Of a DNA stretch of 50,624 nt, positions 28,123 to 37,544 are shown piece by piece. The notes below the pieces were generated by a model, which saw only the letters and a program-made list of their open reading frames with translations, searched no databases and had not been told where the DNA came from. The first letter of the stretch is position 1. Every line of letters begins with the position of its first letter. Source of the DNA: CAYOWQ01 sp964407695 (GTDB lineage Bacteria; Planctomycetota; Phycisphaerae; Phycisphaerales; SM1A02); contig CAYOWQ010000015.1 in the NCBI GenBank assembly GCA_964407695.1, positions 1 to 50,624 of the forward strand, in the 5' to 3' direction. The position numbers were made by a program, and so were the translations under genes.

Positions 28123-28370
28123 CACACACCACCCCAGCGGGATGGTGTGTGGCACCCCTAAAGCGGACCCGTTGATTGACGCAAGCAGACGCTCGCACAC
28201 ACCACCCTTGCGGGATGGTGTGTGGCACCCCGACAGCGGACCCGTTGATTGACGCAAGTGGACGCTCGCATACACCACCCTAGCGGGATGGTGTGTGGCA
28301 CCCCGACAGTGGGCCATTGGATTGACGCAAGCGGACGCTCGCACACACCACCCTGGCGGGATGGTGTGTG
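28123..28370 (+). repeat. Four REP-like hairpins in a 73-bp tandem array
   Basis: Hairpins start at 28123, 28196, 28269 and 28342, exactly 73 bp apart. Each has a left arm close to CACACACCACCC and a right arm GGGATGGTGTGTG, with one C-A mismatch in the stem and a 3-nt apex such as AGC. The right arms are identical; the left arms and apexes vary (copy three has CATACACC). The spacers share GGACCCGTTGATTGACGCAA or close variants, so they are repeats too. The array lies between the RAYT gene and the methylase gene. The 326-bp gap 28056-28381 holds nothing else that I can see. Confidence 0.9.
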
Positions 28371-28381
28371 GCACCCGCGTA

Positions 28382-29293
28382 TTATCTCTCGTCCTTCCTG
28401 AAGATGAACAGGTAGTTGAAGCCGCGGAGGTAGAAGTTCTCGCGCTCGGCGGCGGCGCGCCAGTTGCCCTTTTCCAGCTTCTGGTTCTTGCGCACCACGC
28501 AGATGATGTCGACCGGCTTGAACCGCTGCCGCAAGAGCGCGAAGAGGTCGAAGCCGATGGGCATGAACTCGCCGGCCGCGGGGTCGCGCTCATCGCGGCG
28601 ATCGACTCCGGTCTTCTTGCGGTAGGAATCGCTGACGTAGAGGGCCATCACGCGGCCGGGCCGCAGGATGCGCTTAATCTCGTCGAAGACCTTGGCCATC
28701 GCGTCGTAGTAGGCTTGGCCGCGATCGGGGCCGCCGGCGTCGAGCTTGCCGATGCAGCGCGGGTCGTCGGAGTAGTCGACGTGGGTGGAGTAGGGGGGGT
28801 CGATGAAGACGAGGTCGGCCTTGGCGTCTTCGAGGGGCAGCTTGCGGGCATCAGCGCGGAAGATGTCTTTGCGTTCAGCGGGTGGGGCGAGGTCGTAGCC
28901 GAGGGCCCGGCGGTTGAGATCGCGGGCGACGTCGAGGGTGGTGCCCGAACCGCACATGGGGTCGACGACGAGGTCTTTCTCGCGCGTGTAGCGCTGAAGC
29001 AACTGCCAGATGATCCAGCTTGGCGTAGCGCCGACGTAATCGCGATCGCCCTGTTCGGTGGACTCGGGGTTTCCGGGGGCGGTGTAGTGCTGGCTCTGGT
29101 ATTCCCAGAGCGTGGTGGGAAAGAGGCGGAGCGGAGCTTTGGCGGCGGTGGACTTTTGCGGGCCGCGGGGGTTACGGGGCTCAGAGCGGCCGGAGGAATT
29201 GAACTTGCCACCACGGTTGGGGCCACCAGCCCGGCGCATGGATGGGTTTTTCTCGTTGTCGCGCCTGTTGGAGCGATCGGGCCTGCCGGTCAC
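28382..29293 (-). CDS. N4/N6-type DNA modification methyltransferase
   Basis: A 303-aa protein using GTG 29293, which overlaps the stop of the upstream lipoprotein gene as GTGA; ATG 29239 is an alternative. The first 50 residues are basic and Gly/Asn-rich, possibly for nucleic-acid contact. The SAM-binding motif DPMCGSGTT lies at 111-119 and the catalytic DPPY at 165-168 (VFIDPPYSTHVDY). The C-terminus contains FDLFALLRQRFKPVDIICVV. These define a base-methylating enzyme transferring a methyl group to an exocyclic amine (adenine N6 or cytosine N4) in DNA; an RNA target cannot be excluded. No restriction enzyme is nearby, so it is an orphan. It is translationally coupled with the lipoprotein. 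Confidence 0.82.
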   Translation of the reverse strand: MTGRPDRSNRRDNEKNPSMRRAGGPNRGGKFNSSGRSEPRNPRGPQKSTAAKAPLRLFPTTLWEYQSQHYTAPGNPESTEQGDRDYVGATPSWIIWQLLQRYTREKDLVVDPMCGSGTTLDVARDLNRRALGYDLAPPAERKDIFRADARKLPLEDAKADLVFIDPPYSTHVDYSDDPRCIGKLDAGGPDRGQAYYDAMAKVFDEIKRILRPGRVMALYVSDSYRKKTGVDRRDERDPAAGEFMPIGFDLFALLRQRFKPVDIICVVRKNQKLEKGNWRAAAERENFYLRGFNYLFIFRKDER

Positions 29294-30117
29294 GGCTGAA
29301 CGATCCAGTGGCCGACTTCGGTGGGGTTGGAAACGATGGCGATACGGATATCGCCATGGCTGGTGCGCAGCATGACCGGGTTGACTCCGTCGTTGAGCAC
29401 CGCCCGAAGGCGATGCTGCGTTGAGGCAGATTCCTTCATGGCCCACTTGCCATAGGTCTGGCGGAAGAGCACGCTGCCAAAGACGGTCTGGGCGTCGATA
29501 TCACCGCGGGATTCGGCGCGAACACGATAATCGACACTGCCGTCGCTATTGATAACGGTGATGGGGCTGGTGATCGGCCAGGAGGTCATGAGCCGGACAT
29601 CGCCGTGATTGTTATTGATCTCGACCGATCCCTGAAAGTCGGTGACGTAAACCTTGCCGTGACTGGTCTGTACCTTGACGTTGCCGATGGCCGGTGCCTG
29701 AATAAGGAGGTGGGCGCGCTGGTAGTAAGGCTCGGGGCTGGAGGTGGTGGCGCGGATGGTGAGGTGATGGCCAGACTCGTCGACGGCTTCCTGTACGTCG
29801 GCCTTGATCGCTTCGAGGGCGCCCTTCTCTTCCTTCTCGCGGCCCCATGGGAAATCGGCCTCGCGGCGGAGGCTGACGTCGAGGCTTTCGCGCGTGGGAT
29901 CGACCGAAATGACGACATCGCCCCCGAAGCTCTCGATGTCGACATGGGTCACATCGCGGATGATGGGTGGCGGCGGGGGGTCATTCGGCTCGGTGTGCAC
30001 CACGGGCAGGGGCATCTCGACATGCAGGATGCCGTCTCCCACCCAGTCGCGGGTGCATCCCCCGCAAAGGATCGGAAAAATGGCGAGGATGAGGAAGATC
30101 GTCCTTTGTTTGGTCAT
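29290..30117 (-). CDS. Lipoprotein with DUF4097-like beta-repeat domain
   Basis: A 275-aa protein started at ATG 30117, which opens a lipoprotein signal (TIFLILAIFPILCGGC); the frame is open farther upstream without support. The Cys before TRDWVGDG would carry the lipid. The mature part has short beta-strand repeats, SHGKVYVTDFQGSVEINNNH, GDVRLM, SDGSVDYRVRA and RGDIDAQTVFGSV, the pattern of DUF4097-type beta-helix domains. It is probably membrane-anchored and extracytoplasmic; no enzymatic role is visible. Its stop overlaps the GTG start of the methylase gene, although the two products act in different compartments, so the coupling may be economic rather than functional. Confidence 0.82.
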   Translation of the reverse strand: MTKQRTIFLILAIFPILCGGCTRDWVGDGILHVEMPLPVVHTEPNDPPPPPIIRDVTHVDIESFGGDVVISVDPTRESLDVSLRREADFPWGREKEEKGALEAIKADVQEAVDESGHHLTIRATTSSPEPYYQRAHLLIQAPAIGNVKVQTSHGKVYVTDFQGSVEINNNHGDVRLMTSWPITSPITVINSDGSVDYRVRAESRGDIDAQTVFGSVLFRQTYGKWAMKESASTQHRLRAVLNDGVNPVMLRTSHGDIRIAIVSNPTEVGHWIVQP

Positions 30118-30375
30118 GGTTCGTTGGTGCCGATTGTATCGGGCGATGGACTCGGCCGCGGGATGGCCCGGCCTCAACTTTTTCGGATGAAGGAATCTTT
30201 GGGAATGATTTCGGCCGGGGGGCGGTTGACCATTATGCAACTCGTGTGCCTCACCCAAGCCGTCTTCGGTCGTGTGCCGTTGGCGGCTTCCTCATTTTTG
30301 GGGATCTCCGGTATGGCGTCGCCGGTGGTGACTGCCCTGCCTTATCGAGATGACCGTGGCCGATACGATGCTGAC

Positions 30376-31929
30376 ATGAAGCGAGCGAGTTGGATTAATG
30401 GGATGCGGTGCGCGGGGGCCTTGGTGGCGGCCTGCAGTGGCCTGGGTCTCTCGGCGGTCCATGCCGATACTTATGAAATCACCATGGATGAGGGGATACG
30501 CCCGGCGAACGGAAGCGGGCGACTCATCCTGTTCTTTATTGGCGAGGGCAGCGGGATTGGTCGTGCTGAGCCGCGGCAGGCGCCGTTCTATCAGAGCCCG
30601 CAGCCGATTGCTTCGGGAAAGATCGACAACTGGCCGGAGTCGGGGGCGGTGACGATCGACAACAGCGCGATCTCGTATCCCGGGCCGCTGGATTCATTGG
30701 ATGGAACGTTTCGAGTCCAGGCGGTATTCGATTGCGATCGTCTTCAACGCGGCCACAACGCGGCGGGCAACCTGAAGTCTTCGGTGGAGAGTGTGACGGT
30801 CAGCTCGTCGAAGGATGATCATGTTGTACTTCGGCTCACCACGGTGATTCCCGAACCGAAATTCACGGAGGGGCCGAACCTGAAGGCGTTCTCGATTCGA
30901 AGCGAGAAGCTGAGTGCCTTTGCCGGACACGACGTGTATCTCAAGGCGGGGGTGGTGCTGCCGCAGCACTACGATGAACGGAAGGAATGGGCCGCGATGT
31001 ACATCGTGCCCGGATTCGGCGGCACGTGGCGACACGCGCGGCAATATGCGGAATTGATGGCCGACCCGACCACGGTGGAGAACGTGCCGCAGTGTTTGAA
31101 CATCGTCCTCGATCCCGATTGCCCGTATGGACATCATGGATTTGCCGATTCGGAAAACACGGGGCCGTGGGGGACCGCACTGGTCACGGAGTTGATTCCA
31201 GCACTTGAGAAGGAATTCAAACTGGCGCCGAGGCCCGAGGGGCGACTGTTGATGGGGCATTCATCCGGAGGGTGGACGGTGTTGTGGCTTCAGCTGCATT
31301 GGCCGGAAATCTTTGGCGGATGCTGGTCGAGCGCCCCGGACCCCGTGGATTTCACACGGCTTCAGACGGTCAACATCTATGAGGATGAGAGTTACTACAC
31401 CGCGGCCGATGGGTCACCCTATCCGTCGATGCGGATTATGGCGTCACTCAAGGACGATCGGGTGATGATGACAACGCGCGACGAAGCGCTGGTGGAGTAT
31501 GTCATCGACCCCGACGGTGCATCTGGAGAGCAGTTGGCGACCTACGACGCGATCTTCTCGCCGAAGGACCCGGCTACCGGCAGGCCGAAGCGGCTGTTTG
31601 ATCCGGCGACAGGCAAGATCGATCACGACGTGGCCAATGCCTGGGCACGGTATGACATGCGCCGAATCGTTGCGTCGGACTGGGATCATTACGGGCCGAT
31701 CATGCGCCGGAAGGTGCGCATCGCCTGCGGGACGCGCGACACGTTCTACCTGAACCTCGCGGTGGAGCGGATGAAGGAATTCGTTGACCGCATGCAGGCG
31801 GAGCGACCGATTGAAGGTCCGGGCTCGATCTGGCTCCGAGATGGCGCCGATCATGGCACCATTCTGGGCTACGCGATCATGCGCTGGACGGACGAGTGGA
31901 TGAACCAACTCAAGGCGGCGGGGCTGTAG
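30376..31929 (+). CDS. Secreted esterase of the esterase D/tannase-like family
   Basis: A 517-aa protein. ATG 30376 begins a signal peptide (GALVAACSGLGLSAVHA); the frame is open far upstream, but that part is antisense to the lipoprotein gene. The first 200 residues form an Ig-like or other beta domain. The alpha/beta-hydrolase follows (VVLPQHYDERKEWAAMYIVP) with nucleophile elbow GHSSGG, Ser296, a later DFTRLQTVNIY segment, and RDGADHGTILGYAIM holding a candidate catalytic His. The family is the putative esterase group (PF00756-like). It probably hydrolyses an ester of a polymer or carbohydrate outside the cytoplasm. Unlike most secreted proteins here it has no dockerin. Confidence 0.85.
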   Translation: MKRASWINGMRCAGALVAACSGLGLSAVHADTYEITMDEGIRPANGSGRLILFFIGEGSGIGRAEPRQAPFYQSPQPIASGKIDNWPESGAVTIDNSAISYPGPLDSLDGTFRVQAVFDCDRLQRGHNAAGNLKSSVESVTVSSSKDDHVVLRLTTVIPEPKFTEGPNLKAFSIRSEKLSAFAGHDVYLKAGVVLPQHYDERKEWAAMYIVPGFGGTWRHARQYAELMADPTTVENVPQCLNIVLDPDCPYGHHGFADSENTGPWGTALVTELIPALEKEFKLAPRPEGRLLMGHSSGGWTVLWLQLHWPEIFGGCWSSAPDPVDFTRLQTVNIYEDESYYTAADGSPYPSMRIMASLKDDRVMMTTRDEALVEYVIDPDGASGEQLATYDAIFSPKDPATGRPKRLFDPATGKIDHDVANAWARYDMRRIVASDWDHYGPIMRRKVRIACGTRDTFYLNLAVERMKEFVDRMQAERPIEGPGSIWLRDGADHGTILGYAIMRWTDEWMNQLKAAGL

Positions 31930-31938
31930 ACTCGGTTG

Positions 31939-32856
31939 ATGACTGACGGATCCACGACCTCCCGACCCGAGGCGATCGACGTTGCGGCATGGTGCGCCAT
32001 CGCCATGTCGGAAGCTGCGCCCATTCTGCGAGAATGGATGACGGAGCCGACGCTTCGGCGAAATGTGATGGAGTCAATAGAGCGGGCTTTGGCTGCGAAG
32101 TGTCGGCGGGTGGCGCTGCGCCCGGGGCGAACCGTACTGACCAGTCGACACGAGTTCATCGATGCAATGCCGATTCCGCACCTGTATGTGCACCACCGAT
32201 CGTTTCATGTCGATGATCCGCAGGATCTGCGGGAACTTGCGTCTCTTGCAAGCGGAGAGGATGCCGACATTCAGCGAGTTGGTTTCTTTCGCTCCGGGCC
32301 GCATGACTCGACAGACGAGATCGCCACGCATGCGGCGGTCATTCCATACAAGCGACACTTGGCCGCTCCGGCGGCGGAGATTCTGGCCGCCACACCAAAG
32401 CATGCCGACGATGTCGTCATCCGCAAGGCCGACGATCTTGCCTTCTATGACGACTACTCGCAAATGTATGACGACTTCCACGCCGACGTTCCGGACCTGG
32501 TCGATCACGTCCGCAAGGAGTCGCCCGATGACTTGCGGGGGTTCCAGGCTGAAGGCGTGGTAGCGCTGGTGAATATCGACGGAATTCTCGCCGGTGTCAT
32601 GGCGGCCACTCCCGCATGTGAGCACGGCCTTCGCGGCTGGATGATGAAGGAGCGGATTTTTTCGCGCCAGTACCGCGGTGGGGGCTACGGGCCGGCAGCG
32701 CTGTGGGCGTTTCTGCGCATGCTGCCGCTCGAGCCCGACGACTTCTTCTGGGGCACCATTGTTCCGGACAATCACGCTTCGTTGAAGTCGGCGCTACGGC
32801 TTGGCCGCGTTGATATCGGCGGCTGGTACTGGATCGACGTGCAGAAGCTGCGCTGA
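31939..32856 (+). CDS. GNAT-like acetyltransferase
   Basis: A 305-aa protein. ATG 31939 lies 9 bp after the esterase stop, so the two may be cotranscribed; a TTG at 31936 is an alternative start. The N-terminal 150 residues are unlike anything I recognise. The C-terminal part carries FSRQYRGGGYGPAALWAFLR, which has the acyl-CoA-binding R-G-x-G-x-G/A pattern of GNAT enzymes, then FFWGTIVPDNHASLKSALRL, the usual N-x-x-S-x-x-x-A-x-x-x-G helix, and ends IGGWYWIDV. Acetyl transfer to a small molecule or protein amine is likely; the acceptor is unknown. No signal peptide, so it is cytoplasmic. Confidence 0.72.
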   Translation: MTDGSTTSRPEAIDVAAWCAIAMSEAAPILREWMTEPTLRRNVMESIERALAAKCRRVALRPGRTVLTSRHEFIDAMPIPHLYVHHRSFHVDDPQDLRELASLASGEDADIQRVGFFRSGPHDSTDEIATHAAVIPYKRHLAAPAAEILAATPKHADDVVIRKADDLAFYDDYSQMYDDFHADVPDLVDHVRKESPDDLRGFQAEGVVALVNIDGILAGVMAATPACEHGLRGWMMKERIFSRQYRGGGYGPAALWAFLRMLPLEPDDFFWGTIVPDNHASLKSALRLGRVDIGGWYWIDVQKLR

Positions 32857-32873
32857 GGCTTCGCCGTTGGCGA

Positions 32874-33980
32874 TCAATCCATCACGACGTAGCGACGAAA
32901 CGATCGAATCGCAACGGCGATCACCACCAGAAACAGGGTCCACCAGACGAGGCCACCGAGAAGCACCTGAACCATGCCGGCGGAGGTTTCGACCAATGTT
33001 CTTGCTCCGTCGTGTATCGCTTCGGAGAAGGATGTGCCGATGAAGTTCACCATCGACTCTTCCTTCGCAGCCGGGGCATCATCGGCATGAATGATCACGA
33101 GGATGGTGGAGAGAGATACGAGGCGCGACAACTGCTGCTGCTGTGCAGTGAGCGACTCGATACGGCCGCGAACAGCGCTGATCTGATCGCGCAGTTCCAG
33201 AACTTCCTTGAGCGGGGCGTCATCTCTGGCTTCAAGGAGCTCGAGTAGCTCCTTCTCGACCCGCTGCTCATTGCGAAGCCGAGCGCCGAGGTCAACGATC
33301 TGCGCTGTGACATCTTCGCCCGTTGATCTGTCGACCAGTACCGTTCCCAGATCGCGCAGTTGCTGAAGCACTTCCGAGAGGCGCGATGATGAAACTCGAA
33401 GTGTCAAGGTCGCGAGGGCCGTCGAGTCCTCGCCGGTGAGCGAGGAGTCCTGCACAAATTCACCGGACGCTTCGCTGATTACATGCATGGCGATCATGTA
33501 GGCCGCACGAACATCGGCCGCACGGAGTTCAATGGTTGCCTTGCGAACGACCGATCGCTGGGTCGAATCTGTCGCCGGGTCTGGGGAAGGTGCCGCCACA
33601 GTCAGCCCGGACGATTGAGTCGGGCCTGCCAAGCCACCTGATCCTCTGGCACCATGTACGGCGAATTCATCTCGCACGACAGTCCAATCACTGCTCGAAT
33701 CAGAACCCTTATAGGAAGGGGCTGATCCCAGTTGAGCGGACACCGGACCGAGTTGGCCCGAAAAGAGGGGCCCCAAGACGACCAGGCTGGTCGCCAGAAG
33801 CAGCACGGCCGCGATGGCGCCAATCACTTTGGATCGCGGCCGAATGCGCCCGAGAATGGGCATTCCACGACGATGATCGTTCGCGGTCAGTGCTCGCTCC
33901 CAGAGTCGCTGGTCCGGTCCGGACCATTCGGTCATCGCGCTGAGACGTGTTTCGATGTTGTCTGGCGTGGTAGAGGTCAT
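32874..33980 (-). CDS. Membrane protein with DUF4349 domain, coupled to an ECF sigma factor
   Basis: A 368-aa protein. ATG 33980 overlaps the sigma factor stop as ATGA. Residues 1-45 are cytoplasmic and contain TRLSAMTEWSGPDQRLWERA. A membrane segment follows (IGAIAAVLLLATSLVVLG), then a low-complexity Ser/Gly region, a beta/coiled domain (VVRKATIELRAADVRAAY; LRVSSSRLSEVLQQLRDLG), a coiled coil (DQISAVRGRIESLTAQQQQL) and a second membrane segment (LLGGLVWWTLFLVVIAVAI). This is the DUF4349 arrangement. Coupling to an ECF sigma gene suggests that its cytoplasmic end acts as an anti-sigma factor and its extracytoplasmic part senses a signal; that is inferred from the operon. Confidence 0.85.
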   Translation of the reverse strand: MTSTTPDNIETRLSAMTEWSGPDQRLWERALTANDHRRGMPILGRIRPRSKVIGAIAAVLLLATSLVVLGPLFSGQLGPVSAQLGSAPSYKGSDSSSDWTVVRDEFAVHGARGSGGLAGPTQSSGLTVAAPSPDPATDSTQRSVVRKATIELRAADVRAAYMIAMHVISEASGEFVQDSSLTGEDSTALATLTLRVSSSRLSEVLQQLRDLGTVLVDRSTGEDVTAQIVDLGARLRNEQRVEKELLELLEARDDAPLKEVLELRDQISAVRGRIESLTAQQQQLSRLVSLSTILVIIHADDAPAAKEESMVNFIGTSFSEAIHDGARTLVETSAGMVQVLLGGLVWWTLFLVVIAVAIRSFRRYVVMD

Positions 33981-34552
33981 GACGACGACTCTTTCAATTT
34001 CGAACGAAGTTCGTCCAAGGCGGAATGAAGCCGCGACTTGAGTGTTCCGAGAGGTATGCGGAGGATTTCGGCGACCTGCGAATGACTGAGGCCGGCGTGA
34101 TAACACAGAAGCAGCGCCGTGCGCCTCGGCTCAGCCAAGGTCGCGACGGCGGCTCGCATGGAGCGAATCTCATCGGGTTCCGCAGTTGCAATCTCGGCGG
34201 CGTGCTCCGACATCGTCGCGGGGCGACGGGCAAGCCGCCCGCGCATGGTGCTGCATCGATTCACGAGAATTCGATATACCCACGTGCGAACCGAGCACCG
34301 CCCGCGGAACCTTGGCGCATAGCGAATGACTCGCAGCCAGGTCTCCTGCACCGCATCCATGGCCAGGTCGCTTCGCCCGTTGAACAGGCCGGTCGCAGCG
34401 CCGATGAGCTGGGGCTCCAATCTGCGGGCCAGCTGCTCCAGCGAGGCTCGATCGCCACGAGTGAATCGCTTCAGCAGGGCCTCATCAGTATCGGATGCGG
34501 AATCCGCAGCCATGGCGATGTCTTCAGCGCAGGATGTGGTCCATGCGGTCAC
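33977..34552 (-). CDS. ECF-family RNA polymerase sigma factor
   Basis: A 191-aa protein with GTG 34552; ATG 34513 (giving 178 aa, MAADSASDTDEALLKRF) is equally plausible. Region 2 is DLAMDAVQETWLRVIRYAPRF with RTWVYRILVNRC, which reads the -10 element. Region 4 is LCYHAGLSHSQVAEILRIPL followed by GTLKSRLHSALDELRSKL, which reads the -35 element. The acidic linker between them contains EPDEIRSM. It directs RNA polymerase to a stress or envelope regulon that cannot be named. It is translationally coupled with the DUF4349 membrane protein, its probable partner or inhibitor. Confidence 0.93.
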   Translation of the reverse strand: MTAWTTSCAEDIAMAADSASDTDEALLKRFTRGDRASLEQLARRLEPQLIGAATGLFNGRSDLAMDAVQETWLRVIRYAPRFRGRCSVRTWVYRILVNRCSTMRGRLARRPATMSEHAAEIATAEPDEIRSMRAAVATLAEPRRTALLLCYHAGLSHSQVAEILRIPLGTLKSRLHSALDELRSKLKESSS

Positions 34553-34602
34553 GCTGGATTAGACCTCGCGATCGGGCGATCGGTTCGCGCGGAATGAGCT
34601 GC

Positions 34603-36012
34603 TCAGGAATATGACGCGACGATCGAGGCCTGCGGGTAGTAGCGGGCCAGAATAGTCCGATAATCCGTGCCCTGGCGTGCCATGCCCTCAGCCCCATGCT
34701 GGCACAGACCGACGCCGTGGCCGAAGCCGCGGCCGTTGAACGTGACGCTGGAGCGGCCGACCGTGGCGCTTATATCGGCCGACTTGAGCGATCCGCTGGG
34801 GGAGCCAAGGCCGCGATCGCGATAGTTCATGGCCTCCCGGAATCGCTCCGCGCCGATTTCGACGGACTGGCCGCGAGAGTTTCGAAGAACGTAGCGCGAG
34901 GCCCGGCCGTTTTGATACACCGCACCTGCTTCAATCGAGGCGACATCGCCAAGTCGGGCGATCTCGGAGGAACCGTCGTCGAGGGCCCAGGCGCTGAGCC
35001 GCCTTGAAACATCGCTGCTCGATCGCTCCACGCGCCAGGTATACATCGGCGCCCAGCGGCAGCATTCGTTCAACGGCCGCGCCTCCAGTGGAGCGATGGC
35101 GTTGATGACGCCGGGGCCGAATGCATCGCTGGCGCTGGCCGAGCGGCCGCCGCAACAACTGCTGTAATACGCCGTCACCAGCAGGTTCTGATAGGCGAGC
35201 ACCTGGCCGCGGGTCTGGCGAACCGCGTCGTTGGAGACCCTGTGTTCGCTGCGGCCGACATAGGCCTGCGATGCCTGGCCGGCCACCACGTCGAAGTGGC
35301 GGCGATTGGCCCAGTAGGCAATTTCAGAGGCTGCATAGGAACGGGCCGCGACAGCCTGGGCCATGTGCGTGTGTGGCTTCCAATTGTTGTAGAGCTCCTT
35401 GGCGATGACGCCCGGGAGATACTGTTCCATCATGGCGTGATTCACGAGGTCGACGGTGCCGGGAGATACGTCTGATCGGGAGACAAATCGAATTGTGCCC
35501 GAATACGTCGATCCATCGAGCTCGAATTCCTGGGGCTGATTCGGGGCCGGCGCGATCTCGAGAATGTCGAAGCCGTCGAAGTTGAGCCGCACCCCGGTGG
35601 CATCGCGCACTTCCCATCCGCGAGGGGCCATCGCCACCGTCACGGGGGCCTTCACCACGCGGCCGAGTCGCCCCGCGATGGGCTGATGCGCACGAACCCA
35701 CCCCGAACCGGCGACGCGAACCGGGCCACGGCTCAGGTCGGCCTGGGTCAACCGCACTCGAACAAGAGGCTCAGCACTGGGAAGTGCAGACCGCGTTTCG
35801 GGCATGGGGCGGCGGATGGTTGCCGACGATGCGGCGGCGGTGTTGCCCGGTGGCGGGAGCACCCCATCGCCGGTCGGCATGGGCAGGTCCGACGTCATCA
35901 CCTGCGAACTGCAGCTGGGCAGCAGGAGCGGCACGGCGGCCATGGCCATTCCAAAGATGAAATGGCGGCGGTTCAGCTGCGAGAAGACGCTGGGGGAATC
36001 GTGCGAGGACAT
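34603..36012 (-). CDS. SpoIID/LytB-domain peptidoglycan hydrolase-like lipoprotein
   Basis: A 469-aa protein started at ATG 36012. The N-terminus has RRHFIFGMAMAAVPLLLPSC, which combines a Tat-like double Arg and a lipobox-like Cys. The family motifs are complete: VNHAMMEQYLPGVIAKELYN with the probable catalytic Glu, AQAVAARSYAASEI, NDAVRQTRGQVLAYQNL, YYSSCCGGRSASA with a Cys pair, and GRGFGHGVGLCQHGAEGMAR near the C-terminus. SpoIID-type proteins are lytic transglycosylases on stem-peptide-free glycan; outside sporulating bacteria they serve cell-wall remodelling. Its substrate in this organism is not known. It is followed by clpP 112 bp away on the same strand. Confidence 0.9.
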   Translation of the reverse strand: MSSHDSPSVFSQLNRRHFIFGMAMAAVPLLLPSCSSQVMTSDLPMPTGDGVLPPPGNTAAASSATIRRPMPETRSALPSAEPLVRVRLTQADLSRGPVRVAGSGWVRAHQPIAGRLGRVVKAPVTVAMAPRGWEVRDATGVRLNFDGFDILEIAPAPNQPQEFELDGSTYSGTIRFVSRSDVSPGTVDLVNHAMMEQYLPGVIAKELYNNWKPHTHMAQAVAARSYAASEIAYWANRRHFDVVAGQASQAYVGRSEHRVSNDAVRQTRGQVLAYQNLLVTAYYSSCCGGRSASASDAFGPGVINAIAPLEARPLNECCRWAPMYTWRVERSSSDVSRRLSAWALDDGSSEIARLGDVASIEAGAVYQNGRASRYVLRNSRGQSVEIGAERFREAMNYRDRGLGSPSGSLKSADISATVGRSSVTFNGRGFGHGVGLCQHGAEGMARQGTDYRTILARYYPQASIVASYS

Positions 36013-36123
36013 ACCATCAACCCGTGGAGATCGCGTGTGTGGACGACACCATAATCGTCGGCACACCGAAGCGCCAAGGGCGAAAAGTCGCGCGATTCAA
36101 TTCATTTCAGAGAATCAGCGGGC

Positions 36124-36720
36124 TCACTTCTGGGGCAAGTGCTCGACGACGCGATCCACGAGGCCGTATTCCTGCATTTCAGGAGCATTGAGCCACTTGT
36201 TTCGTTCGCAGTCTTCTTCGATGCGCGAAATCGGCTGACCGGTCGCGTCGGCATAGATCTGATAGATCGAGCCGCGAAGTCGAAGAATGTGGCGGGCTTC
36301 GATTTCAAGATCGGTGGCCTGGCCTTCCATCACGCCCGAGAGCAGCGGCTGGTGCATCAGGTTTTCGGCGTTGGGCAGCGTGAAGCGCTTGCCCTTCGCC
36401 CCGCTGCAGGCGATGACCGACCCCATCGATGCAGCCGTTCCCATAATGTAGGTGGCCACATCGCAGGGCACGAACCGCATGGTGTCGACGATGGCCAAGC
36501 CCGCGGTGACGCTTCCACCCGGCGAGTTCACATACATCGAGATCTCGGCCTTGGGGTCTTCATTCGAAAGAAAGAGCAACTGGGCCACGACGAGGTTCGA
36601 CAGTTCGTCGGTGATCGGGCCGCCGACGAAAATGATGCGGTCGTTGAGCAGGCGCGAATAGATGTCGTACGCGCGCTCGCCGCGACCAGTTTTTTCAATA
36701 ACGATGGGGATGAGTGTCAT
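36124..36720 (-). CDS. clpP: ClpP protease subunit (second copy)
   Basis: A 198-aa protein, normal ClpP length. ATG 36720 starts MTLIPIVIEK. The catalytic triad is intact: Ser98 in GTAASMGS, His123 in LMHQP and Asp170 in RIEEDCERN. The oligomer-stacking motif SMYVNSPGGSVTAGLAI is conserved. It degrades proteins as part of a barrel driven by ClpA/ClpX-type ATPases, none of which is encoded in the window. It lies 21 bp downstream of another clpP, so the two are probably cotranscribed. The start of this copy, with ERAYDIYSRLLNDRIIFVGG, is closer to the classical E. coli type than the first copy is. Confidence 0.95.
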   Translation of the reverse strand: MTLIPIVIEKTGRGERAYDIYSRLLNDRIIFVGGPITDELSNLVVAQLLFLSNEDPKAEISMYVNSPGGSVTAGLAIVDTMRFVPCDVATYIMGTAASMGSVIACSGAKGKRFTLPNAENLMHQPLLSGVMEGQATDLEIEARHILRLRGSIYQIYADATGQPISRIEEDCERNKWLNAPEMQEYGLVDRVVEHLPQK

Positions 36721-36741
36721 GGGCGAATGGGTTCTTCGGGG

Positions 36742-37413
<672 letters not shown>

Positions 37414-37544
37414 CCACCCTTCAAAAAAAGCGCGGCCATCCGCCGCTGGCGAATCATACGCGTTGGGTTTGGATCGGCAAGAAATCCGACCACCTGAACC
37501 CGGAAACAAGATTTTTCGGGACCTTCGTCAGATTGCCTCGCCGG

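Noticed and set aside
28056..28127. Upstream extension of the RAYT gene to 28127
   Set aside because: It would start inside the first hairpin of the array. The family usually begins near RRFEGQGH, so GTG 28055 fits better.
28123..28370. Possible CRISPR array (regular 73-bp repeats)
   Set aside because: The spacers are not unique but repeat themselves, the repeat is a mismatched hairpin, and no cas gene is near. The neighbouring RAYT gene explains it better.
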